A stretch of 64,000 nucleotides of DNA. Origin: Hymenobacter sp. 15J16-1T3B. GTDB lineage: Bacteria; Bacteroidota; Bacteroidia; Cytophagales; Hymenobacteraceae. The position numbers and the translations under genes are program-made. Below, in pieces: positions 41,254 through 50,006 of the stretch. How positions within the stretch are numbered: position 1 is the first letter of the stretch; each line of letters starts with the position of its first letter. Where the stretch lies: positions 186,001-250,000 of the forward strand of contig NZ_JAJFAV010000002.1 in the NCBI RefSeq assembly GCF_020711235.1. The letters run 5' to 3'. A model generated the notes under the pieces. The model did no database searches and was not told the origin of the DNA. It was given only the letters and a program-made list of their open reading frames with translations.

Positions 41254-41529
41254 TCAGGAGACTCTACTAAAACCTGCCGCCGCCCGACACAGTGCCGCCG
41301 CCGGTAGCGCCCCGGCTACCCACCACCACGGCAGCCTCAGCGCTACTACGGCCGCAGCACACAACAAACCCGATAGCCAGAAACCGGCGCAGAAGTCACA
41401 GCGCTTGAACAGCCACCACGGCCGGTAGACCTCCCAGGCTTGGAGCCAGCCCCACTTCTCGAAACAGAGCAACAGGCTGGCGGCCGTCAGGCCCACCAGC
41501 ACCACCAAGGACAGCAGCTGCGTTAGCAT
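41254..41529 (-). CDS. Small membrane protein with CxxC motif
   Basis: 91 aa with three hydrophobic stretches (LLSLVVLVGLTAASLLLCFE; FWLSGLLCAAAVVALRLPWW; VAGALPAAALCRAA). FKRCDFCAGFWLS holds a CxxC pair followed by GFW, as in small phage membrane proteins related to DUF1360. Overlaps the upstream tail gene by 7 bp. Last gene of the connector/tail-completion run before the cargo block. Confidence 0.55.
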   Translation of the reverse strand: MLTQLLSLVVLVGLTAASLLLCFEKWGWLQAWEVYRPWWLFKRCDFCAGFWLSGLLCAAAVVALRLPWWWVAGALPAAALCRAAAGFSRVS

Positions 41530-42092
41530 AGCACGTTGTCGAGGGTGAAGTCACAGGATATCCGAAAGCCGCCGTACGGCTGCCGCAGGCACTGCGGGGC
41601 CACTGTGTCGAGCGAGAAGCCGCGAAAGACTTCGTCGGCGCTGTCGTAAGTTTTGCGCACCAGCAGGCCGCCGAGGCGGCTGAGCACCTGCAGCACCTCG
41701 CGCTTGAGCTCCTGGTCGAAACGGTATGTCTTCGCCGGGTCGATGCGCTCCAGGTTGTACCAGAAGACGATGTCGACGGACACCGTGAAGCGCATGCTGA
41801 CGGGGCTGGGCTCGTCGGCTAGGTTGCTAGCCGGGTCTTTCGGGTACAGAAACGACTGGGCCTGCACGTTGTCGTTGGGCAGCACGTCGCGGTACTCGCC
41901 GGCGGCGTGGTACACCTCCGGAAAGTAGACGGTTTTGCTGTTTACGCTGCGCGAGCCGCGGTAGGCCTTGCCGTAGCTAACGGCCAGCCAGGGCAGCCCG
42001 GCGGCCAGCGCCAGCTGCACCTGCTGAATCTTGGCGTCGAGGCCGACCGGGTTAGGCAGCGTGGGCGCGGTAGGGGCGGAGTAGGAGACCAT
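41523..42092 (-). CDS. Phage tail completion / minor tail protein candidate
   Basis: 189 aa. VGLDAKIQQVQLALAAGLPW, RFTVSVDIVFWYNLERIDPA, KREVLQVLSRLGGLLVRKTY and GFRISCDFTLDNV follow the pattern of tail-terminator type proteins (small alpha/beta fold, one copy of a neck hexamer). Located after the gp10-like gene, the usual position. Assigned by place and fold impression. Confidence 0.5.
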   Translation of the reverse strand: MVSYSAPTAPTLPNPVGLDAKIQQVQLALAAGLPWLAVSYGKAYRGSRSVNSKTVYFPEVYHAAGEYRDVLPNDNVQAQSFLYPKDPASNLADEPSPVSMRFTVSVDIVFWYNLERIDPAKTYRFDQELKREVLQVLSRLGGLLVRKTYDSADEVFRGFSLDTVAPQCLRQPYGGFRISCDFTLDNVLC

Positions 42093-42099
42093 GGCAGGG

Positions 42100-42414
42100 T
42101 TAATTAGCCAGCAGGCGGACGTACTGCCCGCCGTAACGTTGTTTGTAGCGGCGCCACGCCAGCAGCACCACCTGGAACTCGGCGCAGAGGTAGAGGTAGC
42201 GCCCGGCCCAGAGCACGCAGCACAGCGGGCCGTCCCACTCCGGGAACTGCGGCGGCTCGACGGCCGTGCAGACGGCGGCCACCTGCTCCCATTCCCAGAC
42301 GCCCACCGACGATTCCAGGATGTTGGTTTCCTCGTGGTGCCAGATGTGCTGGCCCATGAAGAGCGTGCCGCGGTCCAGCTCTTTGAAGGGCGGCGGGGTG
42401 TGGATATCGGTCAT
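42100..42414 (-). CDS. Phage head-tail region hypothetical protein
   Basis: 104 aa, Trp-rich (HIWHHEETNILESSVGVWEW, WAGRYLYLCAEFQVVLLAWR). Starts within the stop of the upstream gene (ATGA). A connector or tail-completion factor by place; family not recognised. Confidence 0.55.
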   Translation of the reverse strand: MTDIHTPPPFKELDRGTLFMGQHIWHHEETNILESSVGVWEWEQVAAVCTAVEPPQFPEWDGPLCCVLWAGRYLYLCAEFQVVLLAWRRYKQRYGGQYVRLLAN

Positions 42415-42851
42415 AATCCTAGGGTAGCGCGCACTTCCTCTTCCAAGGCCGGGCGCACGTAATCGTCGGTGAATTCTTGCACGTGGGCGTCGGTGAGGCC
42501 CAGAATAGCCTCGCCGTACTTGTATTGCAGCTCGTCGGTTTTCGGGTCGGTGCCCACCAGTTCGAACGACTGCTGCCCGGTGAGCTGCGATATTACGCCG
42601 GCGTAGAAATCACCCTCATCACGCAGGGTCACGCGGTCGGTGGGCTGGCCCTTGAGTTGCTTGATGGCCACGGTGAGCGGGGCGTACTCGGGCCCGATGG
42701 GCTGGCCGTCGGCGTCGAGGCCGGCCGCCAGCTGCGCCGTGTTCATGTCCTCCAGCACGTGCGCGTTGTCGCGCACGGTGGCTTCCACGGCCGCATCGAG
42801 GCGCCGGGGCAGCTGGCCGAGGGCTTTGGCGAGTTGCGCGAGCCGGTCCAT
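42411..42851 (-). CDS. Phage virion morphogenesis protein (gpS/HK97 gp10-like)
   Basis: 146 aa. QLAKALGQLPRRLDAAVEAT is the amphipathic start helix, followed by AQLAAGLDADGQPIGPEYAP and VTLRDEGDFYAGV, a pattern typical of tail-completion (gpS/gp10-like) proteins, in which new residues of the D-x-G-x-P-I/Y loop precede a 'L.DTG.F' motif (here LRDEGDF). ATG overlaps the preceding stop as TAATG. Confidence 0.65.
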   Translation of the reverse strand: MDRLAQLAKALGQLPRRLDAAVEATVRDNAHVLEDMNTAQLAAGLDADGQPIGPEYAPLTVAIKQLKGQPTDRVTLRDEGDFYAGVISQLTGQQSFELVGTDPKTDELQYKYGEAILGLTDAHVQEFTDDYVRPALEEEVRATLGL

Positions 42852-43984
42852 TACGCGGCTTTGAAGCGTACGGCGCCGGGTTTCTGCTCGCAGGGCAGGC
42901 ATGGGGCCGCGAGACCTGACAAATCCACGTCCAACGCCTGCAGGGCGGCGTCGAGCCGCGCCAGCAGGCCCGGCGTGCCTGTGGCGGTGTTCTTCAGCTC
43001 CAGCAGCGCCTGCGCCGGCACCTGGTACGCCGTCCCGTTCTGGCGTGTGGTGAAGGCCATGCCGTTGAGGAAGTCGACGGCCGCCTGCAACTGCACGGCC
43101 GAGGCGAAGGCGCCGGCGTGGCGGCCGAGAAAGTCGGTCAGCTCGCAGGCCACCTGGATGCGCAGGTTCAGGCCGAAGTTGCTGTCGGTGTAGTAGCTCA
43201 CCACATCCGCCCAAGCGCCCTGGCCCTCGGGCAGCTGCGCGGCCGAGAAGGCACGCACGGCCAGCAGCGGGGCCCACTTGTCGTAGAGCAGGTAATGCTG
43301 GCCGCAGCTCTGGCACGGCCGGCGCGTGAAGTCCTGGTCGAGGCGGATGGCCTGCCCGAGCAGGTCGTCTTCGAAGTAGCCGAGGTAGAATTCGCCGCCG
43401 CTGTACCCGGTGGGCAGCTCGATGCGCTGCGCCGTCCACTCCCAGAAGACCTTGTCGCGCCGGGGCAGTTCGATGACCTGCACCGGATCGACGGTGTCGC
43501 TGCTGTGGTAGAGGTAGAGGCGGAAGTCGGGGTTGGGCTCGGTGAGCTGGGTGCCGACGGCGGTGATGCTGACGCCCACGTCGGGCGAGCCGGTGTCGGG
43601 CCGCAGGGCCAGGCCCACGAAGCGGCCGGCCTTGATGATTTTGTGCCGGTACTCGCCGCTGGCCCCGGTGAGCTGGGTTTCGCTGAGCACGGTGCGCGCG
43701 GCCGCGGTGAGCTTTTTGCGGTCCGAAAACGCCTGCAGCACCTTCGTGGCCGAGGCGGTCAGCGCGGCCTGCAAATGTTCCAGGAACTTCGCGGCGCTCA
43801 TCTCGGGAGCGGTCTGCCGGATGTTGCGCAGCGTCAGCAGCGGGTGCACGTCCTGCAGCGCCACCGCGCCTTCGGGGGCCAGCAGCGCCGGCGGCAGCTG
43901 CGGTTCGTCGGTGTTGGCGGGGTCGGCCTGCCGGAAGCCGAGACCGGCCAGCAGCAAGGGTGCGAGGATGCGGGCGTTGTACAT
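42851..43984 (-). CDS. Phage structural-region hypothetical protein
   Basis: 377 aa. The N terminus MYNARILAPLLLAGLGFRQA is hydrophobic. The middle is beta-rich (FRLYLYHSSDTVDPVQVIEL, VFWEWTAQRIELPTGYSGGE), with TRRPCQSCGQHYLLYDKWAP (CxxC) and VACELTDFLGRHAGAFASAV. First gene after the capsid terminator, so possibly with its own promoter that I could not find. Connector, adaptor or decoration function is possible. Confidence 0.6.
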   Translation of the reverse strand: MYNARILAPLLLAGLGFRQADPANTDEPQLPPALLAPEGAVALQDVHPLLTLRNIRQTAPEMSAAKFLEHLQAALTASATKVLQAFSDRKKLTAAARTVLSETQLTGASGEYRHKIIKAGRFVGLALRPDTGSPDVGVSITAVGTQLTEPNPDFRLYLYHSSDTVDPVQVIELPRRDKVFWEWTAQRIELPTGYSGGEFYLGYFEDDLLGQAIRLDQDFTRRPCQSCGQHYLLYDKWAPLLAVRAFSAAQLPEGQGAWADVVSYYTDSNFGLNLRIQVACELTDFLGRHAGAFASAVQLQAAVDFLNGMAFTTRQNGTAYQVPAQALLELKNTATGTPGLLARLDAALQALDVDLSGLAAPCLPCEQKPGAVRFKAA

Positions 43985-44010
43985 GGGAGGGATGAGCTAA
44001 GAGGGCAAAG

Positions 44011-44039
44011 ACAACGGCCGGCCAAGGGCCGGCCGTTGT
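44011..44039 (-). terminator. Terminator behind the capsid gene
   Basis: 13-bp perfect stem ACAACGGCCGGCC with a 3-nt loop; on the minus strand CTTTG follows. Lies 24 bp after the capsid stop. Confidence 0.75.
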
Positions 44040-44063
44040 GCTGAGCGAAACACCGATGAGAAC

Positions 44064-45146
44064 TTAGGCGGCGGTCTTCTGCTCCACCTTGATGATGGGG
44101 AAGAAGCGGCCGGCGCCGTTGGAGTTGTAGAGCTTGATGAAGAAGATGTCAATGCTCCACTCGAACGACTCCACCGACGTGCGGGTCAGGCCCTGCAGGT
44201 TCTGCGCGGCCAGCGTGGCCGATTCGTCGGCGCAGTCGGCGCGGTAGTACACGCCCATCGTGCCGATGCCGGGCACGTCCTGCTTGGTCCACTGCTTGAC
44301 CGGGTTGTCGTCGCTGCCGTGCACCACGCCCCGCTCGCAGTCGGGGTCGATGCGCGTGACCATGCCCACCGAGTTGTTGTTGACCAGGTAGAGCACGGCG
44401 CGGTTGCCGGTGCCGGCAATGACGCGGTTCGACTCGAAGAACTGGCCCACGTTGTCGAGCACGTAGGCCATGTTGCCGTTGTCGGTGGTGCCGGCGCCGA
44501 GGACGGTGCGGATGTCGCCCATGGCCATGGGGTTGGTCACCACGTCCGGGTTGCCCGTGAAATCCATCGTGCTCAGGATGGAGCGGATCTGGTTGTAGAA
44601 GTCGATGCGCTCTTCCTTGGTGCCCGGCACCTGCAAGGCGTCGTTGGCCTCCGGGTAGTACTGCAGAATTTCCGTGGGGAAATACTGGTTCTTGTTGTCT
44701 TCCAGGTGATCGACGGCCCACGTATCGAGCAACTCCAGCGCCGCCAGGCGCCGGGCTTCGAACATGCGGTAGAACCAGTCAGCCTCGCTGATGTCGTTGT
44801 TGACGAACTGCGAGCGGATCAGCGGGAAGCCGAAGGTGAGCGTGACGGCGGTGAACTGCACCAGCTTGGTCACCAGGCCGCCCACCTGCACGGCGCAGGT
44901 GCGCACGTTGCCGATGGTCGGGTTCATCCAGTCGATGACCGGCACCTGCACCGTGTTGCCGAAGCTGCGCTCCAGCGCCGCTTTCAGGTCGGGCGTGACG
45001 ATGCCGGTGGGGGAAGCGGTTTGCTTCTTGTAGAGGTTGAGCGCACCGTAGTTGGAGCCGCGCAGCTCCAGCGAGTCCAGGCCGCCGGGGCCGCGGCGGT
45101 AGCGGGTGCGGACGGCCTGGGTGAGGGTTTCCGTGATAGAAGCCAT
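44064..45146 (-). CDS. Major capsid protein, HK97-fold candidate
   Basis: 360 aa with no proteolytic delta domain evident. LERSFGNTVQVPVIDWMNPT, VRTCAVQVGGLVTKLVQFTA, ISEADWFYRMFEARRLAALE, MGDIRTVLGAGTTDNGNMAY and FEWSIDIFFIKLYNSNGAGR resemble capsid proteins of Bacteroidota siphoviruses. The length, the position after a coiled-coil scaffold, and a strong terminator on the downstream side all fit the main head subunit. The HK97 fold is inferred. Confidence 0.8.
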   Translation of the reverse strand: MASITETLTQAVRTRYRRGPGGLDSLELRGSNYGALNLYKKQTASPTGIVTPDLKAALERSFGNTVQVPVIDWMNPTIGNVRTCAVQVGGLVTKLVQFTAVTLTFGFPLIRSQFVNNDISEADWFYRMFEARRLAALELLDTWAVDHLEDNKNQYFPTEILQYYPEANDALQVPGTKEERIDFYNQIRSILSTMDFTGNPDVVTNPMAMGDIRTVLGAGTTDNGNMAYVLDNVGQFFESNRVIAGTGNRAVLYLVNNNSVGMVTRIDPDCERGVVHGSDDNPVKQWTKQDVPGIGTMGVYYRADCADESATLAAQNLQGLTRTSVESFEWSIDIFFIKLYNSNGAGRFFPIIKVEQKTAA

Positions 45147-45224
45147 CGTTGAAAAGAGGGGTATGGTGAGAAATGAAACAGTGCCCGGCCGTCCCGTAGC
45201 CGCAGCGAAATGAGAGGGTAAGCA

Positions 45225-45261
45225 CCGCCGCTGGCCTGCGTCCCGTGCGGGCCAGCGGCGG
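45225..45261. terminator. Hairpin between scaffold and capsid genes
   Basis: 12-bp perfect stem CCGCCGCTGGCC with a 13-nt loop. TATTTTTA follows on the plus strand only; for the leftward transcript it may be a processing or attenuation hairpin that raises capsid over scaffold mRNA. Confidence 0.6.
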
Positions 45262-45267
45262 GTATTT

Positions 45268-46161
45268 TTAGCGCAGGGCGAGGCCCTCGCTGAACTTGTC
45301 GAAGGCTTCGTCGAACTCCTTCGAGTTCTGGGCCAGCCCGTATTCCTTCAGCCAGTCAATCAGCTGGCCCTGGGTTTTGATGGTGGCCGGCACGGCAGCG
45401 GGCAAGGCTTTTTTGCCACCTTGGCCCCCAGCGGCGCCCTGGCCGCCCTGCCCCGCGCCTCCGCCGGCACCTTGGTGGCCGGCGTCCAGCACGTCCTTCA
45501 GCTCTTCGGCCAGCAGGAAGGCCGCATTGGCGGGCTGCCCGTCCTTATTGAGCAGGGTTTTGCCGTCACGCACGAACACCACGGTTTCCGTGTTGTCGGC
45601 GTTCTTCTGCACCACGGCCAAGTTCATCAAGCGGCTGGTGGCCGCGTCGACCATCGTGTTGCGGATGGATTCCTTCACCGTCGGGTCGTACTTCAACTCG
45701 CGCAGCCCGTCCCGGATGGCGAGGCGCACGTCCTTTTCCTGGAGCTGCTTGGTCAGCTTCTCCTGGTCCTGCTGCCACTGCGCCTCCTTCATCTGCAACT
45801 GCTCCAGCTGCGCTTTCATGGTGGCGTCGCCCTGCCCGTTGGCAATGGCCGTTTCCAGCTCGGTAATCTTCGTCTGGCGGGCGGTAGCGTCGGACTTCAG
45901 GCCGGTGATGACGCGTTTGCCGTACTCGTAGGCCTTCTCGTTCGGGTTCTTGGCAATGCCCGAGGTGTCGAAGAAGTCTTGCTCGTAGCGGCTGTGAATT
46001 TCGCCCACTTTGGAGCCGATGAAGGTCTTTTCTTCGTCGGCGGTGCGCACGACGTAGTTCGCGGCTTTGGCGGCGCCTACGACGTGCTGCGCCAGGTCCG
46101 GATTGGCGGCCACGGCGTTGGTCAGCTCTTCGAGGCTAAAGGTGTTGTCGGTGATGGCCAT
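45268..46161 (-). CDS. Capsid scaffolding protein
   Basis: 297 aa. A central coiled coil (QTKITELETAIANGQGDATM then KAQLEQLQMKEAQWQQDQEK) is flanked by a helical N-terminal region, a Gly/Gln-rich hinge (AGGGAGQGGQGAAGGQGGKK) and a C-terminal helical part (IKTQGQLIDWLKEYGLAQNS), the usual plan of phage scaffolds that guide procapsid assembly. Located directly upstream of the capsid gene. Confidence 0.78.
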   Translation of the reverse strand: MAITDNTFSLEELTNAVAANPDLAQHVVGAAKAANYVVRTADEEKTFIGSKVGEIHSRYEQDFFDTSGIAKNPNEKAYEYGKRVITGLKSDATARQTKITELETAIANGQGDATMKAQLEQLQMKEAQWQQDQEKLTKQLQEKDVRLAIRDGLRELKYDPTVKESIRNTMVDAATSRLMNLAVVQKNADNTETVVFVRDGKTLLNKDGQPANAAFLLAEELKDVLDAGHQGAGGGAGQGGQGAAGGQGGKKALPAAVPATIKTQGQLIDWLKEYGLAQNSKEFDEAFDKFSEGLALR

Positions 46162-46202
46162 ACTGAGTCCCGTTCAGTTGGGTAGATAAGAGGGTGAGAA
46201 AA

Positions 46203-46622
46203 CTAGATGTGGTGGTCCCGCTGGTAGCCCTCTACCGCTTCGGTCAGGCGCTTCAGCAACGTGGTGGCGCGGGCCTGCTCCACGTCGTCGGCTTCGTCCG
46301 AGTAGAGGAAGATTTTGAGGCCCAACGTGCCCAACTCATAAGTCGCACCCTGCTGCAGAGCACGGCCGTTTTCGATGTTGGTGCCGTTGGCTGGGGCCGC
46401 CGCTTCCACCCAGATAGGCGGCTGGGTTTGGCCGGACAGCACGCCGACGCACACGCAGCCGGTAAGGTTGATGCTGGCCATTTCTTCGGGGGCCAGCTTC
46501 CACATACTGATGCACTGGTTGTCTTTGCGCAGGATGGGCAACGGGCGGCAGTCGTCGGTGCTCATGCCGGGCGGCGGGCCGAGTTCGGCGTTGGCCTCGG
46601 GAAATTGGATAGGGTAAGCCAT
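46203..46622 (-). CDS. Head-region hypothetical protein
   Basis: 139 aa. The Pro-rich start (AYPIQFPEANAELGPPPGMS) is followed by a beta-rich core (ISMWKLAPEEMASINLTGCV, QPPIWVEAAAP) and a C-terminal helix (EQARATTLLKRLTEAVEGYQ). Lies between a hairpin and the scaffold gene. Function not known. Confidence 0.6.
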   Translation of the reverse strand: MAYPIQFPEANAELGPPPGMSTDDCRPLPILRKDNQCISMWKLAPEEMASINLTGCVCVGVLSGQTQPPIWVEAAAPANGTNIENGRALQQGATYELGTLGLKIFLYSDEADDVEQARATTLLKRLTEAVEGYQRDHHI

Positions 46623-46672
46623 GCGGGTGGGGAGTCGCTATGGTGAAACACACTGCTCACGGCGGGGAAAGT

Positions 46673-46713
46673 GGGCCGGCCCCGGTTCATTCCCCACCGT
46701 GTGGGGCCGGCCC
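46673..46713. terminator. Hairpin in head operon
   Basis: 11-bp perfect stem GGGCCGGCCCC with a 19-nt loop and no T-run. Possible RNA-processing site between the 231-aa and 139-aa genes. Confidence 0.5.
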
Positions 46714-46732
46714 TGACGACGTGCTAAGTCGC

Positions 46733-47428
46733 CTATTCCTGTTTGCTGCGAAGGGCCTCTTCGGCTTCGATGAGCGTCTTGAGCTCCGTGAAGCTCTTAT
46801 CGGCCGGGGCATCGACACCAAACAGCTCTTTGTAGCGAGCCTGCGCGTCGGCGGTGCTGCGCAGCGCCTTGCGGGTGGGAGTGTCACCCTCGCCGCTGGC
46901 TTCCGGCTCCGTGGTCTGCTCGTCGCTGTCGGCCTCCGCCGCCCGGATGAACTCGATCAGGATGTCGTACTCCACGGCTGGGGCTTTGCGGCCCGTCAGC
47001 TGCTGGTAGCGCACCTGCGCGTCTTGCAGCGTCGGCAGGCCCTCAACTGGCTCCCAGGGCTTGTTGCCCGTGGCCGGGGCCTCCGCTTTCGCGCCAGCGG
47101 CCCGGCGCGGGTCGTGCAGCACTTCGACCTTGTCGTAAGTCTGGGTGTCGAAGTAGTTGTTGGCGACCATCCGGTCGTACTGCGCCGGCACCAGCTTGAT
47201 GACGCGGGTTTCGTCGACGTACTCCTTTTTGGTCGCGTCGTTCACGCGCTGCGTCACGCGCACGTGCACCCGGTCAGCTTCGTGGGTCGGCAGGTCGTAG
47301 TCGGCGCCCTCGGCGGTGTTGCCTTTCTGGGTGTCGAGGTCTTCGCCGTCGAGCTGCTTACGCTGCAGTTCCTGCAGGTCGATTTTCGGGCGCTTGGCCG
47401 CCTTGGCCGTTTGGGATTGGAGGGACAT
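46733..47428 (-). CDS. Head-region hypothetical protein with paired repeats
   Basis: 231 aa, highly charged. Contains two similar motifs, LQDAQVRYQQLTGRKAPAVE and TADAQARYKELFGVDAPADK, each followed by a helix (ILIEFIRAAE, FTELKTLIEAE), so the C-terminal half is an internal duplication of about 50 residues resembling a SAP-like or peptide-binding helical hairpin. Its start overlaps the portal gene by 71 bp. Role in head assembly unknown. Confidence 0.6.
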   Translation of the reverse strand: MSLQSQTAKAAKRPKIDLQELQRKQLDGEDLDTQKGNTAEGADYDLPTHEADRVHVRVTQRVNDATKKEYVDETRVIKLVPAQYDRMVANNYFDTQTYDKVEVLHDPRRAAGAKAEAPATGNKPWEPVEGLPTLQDAQVRYQQLTGRKAPAVEYDILIEFIRAAEADSDEQTTEPEASGEGDTPTRKALRSTADAQARYKELFGVDAPADKSFTELKTLIEAEEALRSKQE

Positions 47429-49163
47429 AGGAAAGTAAGATTTGGGTGATGGCTTCCAGCTTCAGGTGATAGGGCTGCCGGGACGCGAAGCGCGTCACCG
47501 GCAGCTGCTCGGACTCAAAGCGCGTCAGGTAGCGGCCGAAGTCGGCCTTCAGCGCCACCAGTTGCGGCGTGAACACGGCTCCGAACACGGCGGGCTGTTG
47601 CTCCAGCAGCGTCCCGATTTGCTCCAGCGAGTACTCAGGGAAGGGCTCCAGGTCCGAGAGGATGCGCATGCGGTCGAGCAGCGCGGGGTTGGTGCGGTAC
47701 TCGGTCTGGTAGCGCTGGTCGCGGGCCTGGCTCAGCTCGTAGACCGGGCGGCCAGCCTTGCGGGCTTCGGCCTCCTGGGCGCTGAGCTGCTCGGGCGTCT
47801 TCAGGTACCACTGCTCGCCCAGGTTGACGTAGGCCGAGCGCATCAGCGCGCCGTAGCGCAGCGTGCCGCGCACCTGCAGCGCCCACTGGCGCGCTGCTTC
47901 GAAGGGGCGCTTGAACCAGGTGAGCACGTCGGTTTTCGACTCGAAGCCGGCCGCCACCTGGTCGCGGTTCTTGGCCTGCGCGTTCTGCGGCTCCGTGTCG
48001 CTGCCGAGGCAGGCAGTGATGATCTGCTGCATCCGCGCCTGCTGGCGCTCCTGGATGTAGCGCAACACCTCCGGATCGGCTGACACTGTGCCGATGGGGT
48101 TGCGCGTGTCGGGCAGGTCTTTCGACGGGGCCGGTACTTGCACTTCCGTGCCTGGGCCGATGAGCTTGCGGGCCTTGCAGACGGGGCATTCCCGTTCGCC
48201 ATAGATGGGCACCTCGCGGCCCTCCAGCATCGTGGTAGCCTTCAGGTAGGGTACCATGCCGCCGTTGCAGTGGGCGCCGTCGGGCGTCTGGTAGTCGCAC
48301 TTTTCCTCGAACGACCACCACACCGGGAACACCCCGTAGCTCTCGTAGTACTCGATGGCGGTGTCCCACCACACGAAGCGGTCAAGCTGGGCCAGTTGCT
48401 TGGTCAGGGGCCCGCGGCGGGGCAAGGCCGTGGCGCCGCTCAACGGCTCCGACCACAGCATGCGTGCCGGGCAGGAGCCCAGGATGTGGGCGTTTTCCAG
48501 CACCACGCGCCATTCGTCTTCGTCGGTGCGCTTCTCGCAGATGCGGTAGAAGTCGTCGTCGTAGGCGGCAGCCCGCTCGATGACGGTGGCGCCCTCCTGG
48601 CGGCTGGGCAGCTCAAACAGCAAGTATTCGCAGCTGCTATCGGTTCGCAGCTCCACGTCGATGACGCTGGCCACGTTCAGCACGAACACGTAAGGCTCGG
48701 GGTAGCGCGTGGTCTGCTCGGTGGCCATATCCACTACCAGCAGCGAGTGCGGGGCCTGACGCACGGCGCGAAACGCCTCACCAGCCCAGAAGGCATCCTC
48801 GCGCTGATCTGTGCGGAACTGCTCAAAGTCGGTTTCCAGCTCGGGCGTGGCCAGCTCCACCTGCACCAAGCCGTCCTGCGCTTCGAAGACGCGGGAGAGG
48901 CCCGTAAAGACAGCATCGACGATTTCCAGCGTGGCCAAGGGCCATTCCAGGTGGTCGAGCATCTTCTGGTACTTATCCAGCGGCAGGCGGGCTTCCCAGC
49001 GCTTGAGCAACTGCTTCAGGCCCACCGGCGGCTGGTCGCCGTCGACGCAGGGCACGGCGTGCAGGCGGATGCGCTCTTCGTGGCGGACGCACGCAGCAAT
49101 GTCGGCCCCGTTGGCGGGGGCCTTGAGTAGTGCCTGTACTTGTTGCTGGGAGAGCCGGGCCAT
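47358..49163 (-). CDS. Portal protein
   Basis: 601 aa from ATG 49163. Forms the dodecameric DNA gate at one capsid vertex. It lies directly between the terminase/201-aa genes and the scaffold/capsid genes. It has long helical C-terminal parts (RYIQERQQARMQQIITACLG, RDQVAAGFESKTDVLTWFKR) and PFEAARQWALQVRGTLRYGA. Unusually, the middle contains a zinc-ribbon-like pair: CDYQTPDGAHCNGGMVPY and, about 25 residues later, GERECPVCKARKLIG. Called by size, position and helical pattern. Confidence 0.75.
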   Translation of the reverse strand: MARLSQQQVQALLKAPANGADIAACVRHEERIRLHAVPCVDGDQPPVGLKQLLKRWEARLPLDKYQKMLDHLEWPLATLEIVDAVFTGLSRVFEAQDGLVQVELATPELETDFEQFRTDQREDAFWAGEAFRAVRQAPHSLLVVDMATEQTTRYPEPYVFVLNVASVIDVELRTDSSCEYLLFELPSRQEGATVIERAAAYDDDFYRICEKRTDEDEWRVVLENAHILGSCPARMLWSEPLSGATALPRRGPLTKQLAQLDRFVWWDTAIEYYESYGVFPVWWSFEEKCDYQTPDGAHCNGGMVPYLKATTMLEGREVPIYGERECPVCKARKLIGPGTEVQVPAPSKDLPDTRNPIGTVSADPEVLRYIQERQQARMQQIITACLGSDTEPQNAQAKNRDQVAAGFESKTDVLTWFKRPFEAARQWALQVRGTLRYGALMRSAYVNLGEQWYLKTPEQLSAQEAEARKAGRPVYELSQARDQRYQTEYRTNPALLDRMRILSDLEPFPEYSLEQIGTLLEQQPAVFGAVFTPQLVALKADFGRYLTRFESEQLPVTRFASRQPYHLKLEAITQILLSYVPPIPNGQGGQAPENRPAGTAA

Positions 49164-49177
49164 GCAGCCTGCGGGGC

Positions 49178-49375
49178 TTAGTCGGTGGATTCGGCAGCAT
49201 TCACCGGCTGCCAGTCGGTCTGGCCGCGCTCCTGCTGCCACTTCAGCAGCCGGGCGGCGTGGTCGGGGGTGAACTCGCGTTCTACCCCCAGCTGCTCGCA
49301 GCGAAGCACCACCACGGCGGGCGTGGCGGGCTTCGGTGCAGCGGTGGGTTTGGCGGGCTTGTGCACCTTAGTCAA
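49178..49375 (-). CDS. Small phage protein
   Basis: 65 aa. The basic Ala/Pro N terminus (TKVHKPAKPTAAPKPATPAV) is followed by VVLRCEQLGVEREFTPDHAA and RLLKWQQERGQTDWQP. It overlaps the upstream 201-aa gene by 8 bp and ends 14 bp before the portal ATG. Likely a small head or connector factor; not recognised. Confidence 0.55.
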   Translation of the reverse strand: MTKVHKPAKPTAAPKPATPAVVVLRCEQLGVEREFTPDHAARLLKWQQERGQTDWQPVNAAESTD

Positions 49376-49973
49376 GGTCTACCAGCGGGTTGAAGCTCGG
49401 CTGCAGCAGTTGCACGCCCTTGTACCAGCCGCCCTTCAGCGAGAAGCCGAAGGGGATGATGGTTTCGGCGCGGAAGCCCTCGGAGCCCGGGTCGGCCACG
49501 TAGAAGTTGGCCAGCGGAATCGGGCCCAGGTCGTTGTGCAGAATGGCGCCGTCCTGGTTGAGCAGGTAGGCGCCCAGACGCTCGACGCCGAGGGCGGCGT
49601 CCGACTCGGTGCTGAACTGCTGCATCTGTTCCCAGATGGCCGACTCTAAGCCCACGAAGCGGCCGGTCGGCTTCACCGAGTTCAGGCCCGTGAACTTGCC
49701 CATGCCGTTGAGCGAGTTGTTGTCGTTCTCGTTGATGAACGTCGGCTCGCTGGGCGGAATCACGAAGCCGGTCGTGAAGGGCGACAACACCACTTTGGTG
49801 CTATCAGCGGCGGCCAGCAGCGGGGTCCATGCCGCCAGGGTCTTCATCTCCGCCTCGGTTGCGAACTTGAAGCCCAGGCGCTGCAGAATGATCCGCTGAA
49901 TCTGTTTGAAGTCGATGGGGCAGTCCTGCTTCGAAACGTTCGAGAGGGCCGCCGGCCGGGTGCAAGTAGCCAT
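49368..49973 (-). CDS. Phage structural protein, possible tail tube subunit
   Basis: 201 aa. Opens its own transcription block (late element copy 4), which suggests strong expression. KVVLSPFTTGFVIPPSEPTF, GKFTGLNSVKPTGRFVGLES, IPLANFYVADPGSEGFRAET and TIIPFGFSLKGGWYKGVQLL suggest a beta-barrel structural protein. No other gene for the major tail protein is evident in the usual place before the tape measure, so this one is a candidate; a capsid decoration or head protein is equally possible. Confidence 0.5.
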   Translation of the reverse strand: MATCTRPAALSNVSKQDCPIDFKQIQRIILQRLGFKFATEAEMKTLAAWTPLLAAADSTKVVLSPFTTGFVIPPSEPTFINENDNNSLNGMGKFTGLNSVKPTGRFVGLESAIWEQMQQFSTESDAALGVERLGAYLLNQDGAILHNDLGPIPLANFYVADPGSEGFRAETIIPFGFSLKGGWYKGVQLLQPSFNPLVDLD

Positions 49974-50006
49974 AGCGAGGCAGTGCGTGAAGGGTGAAAC
50001 CTGATT

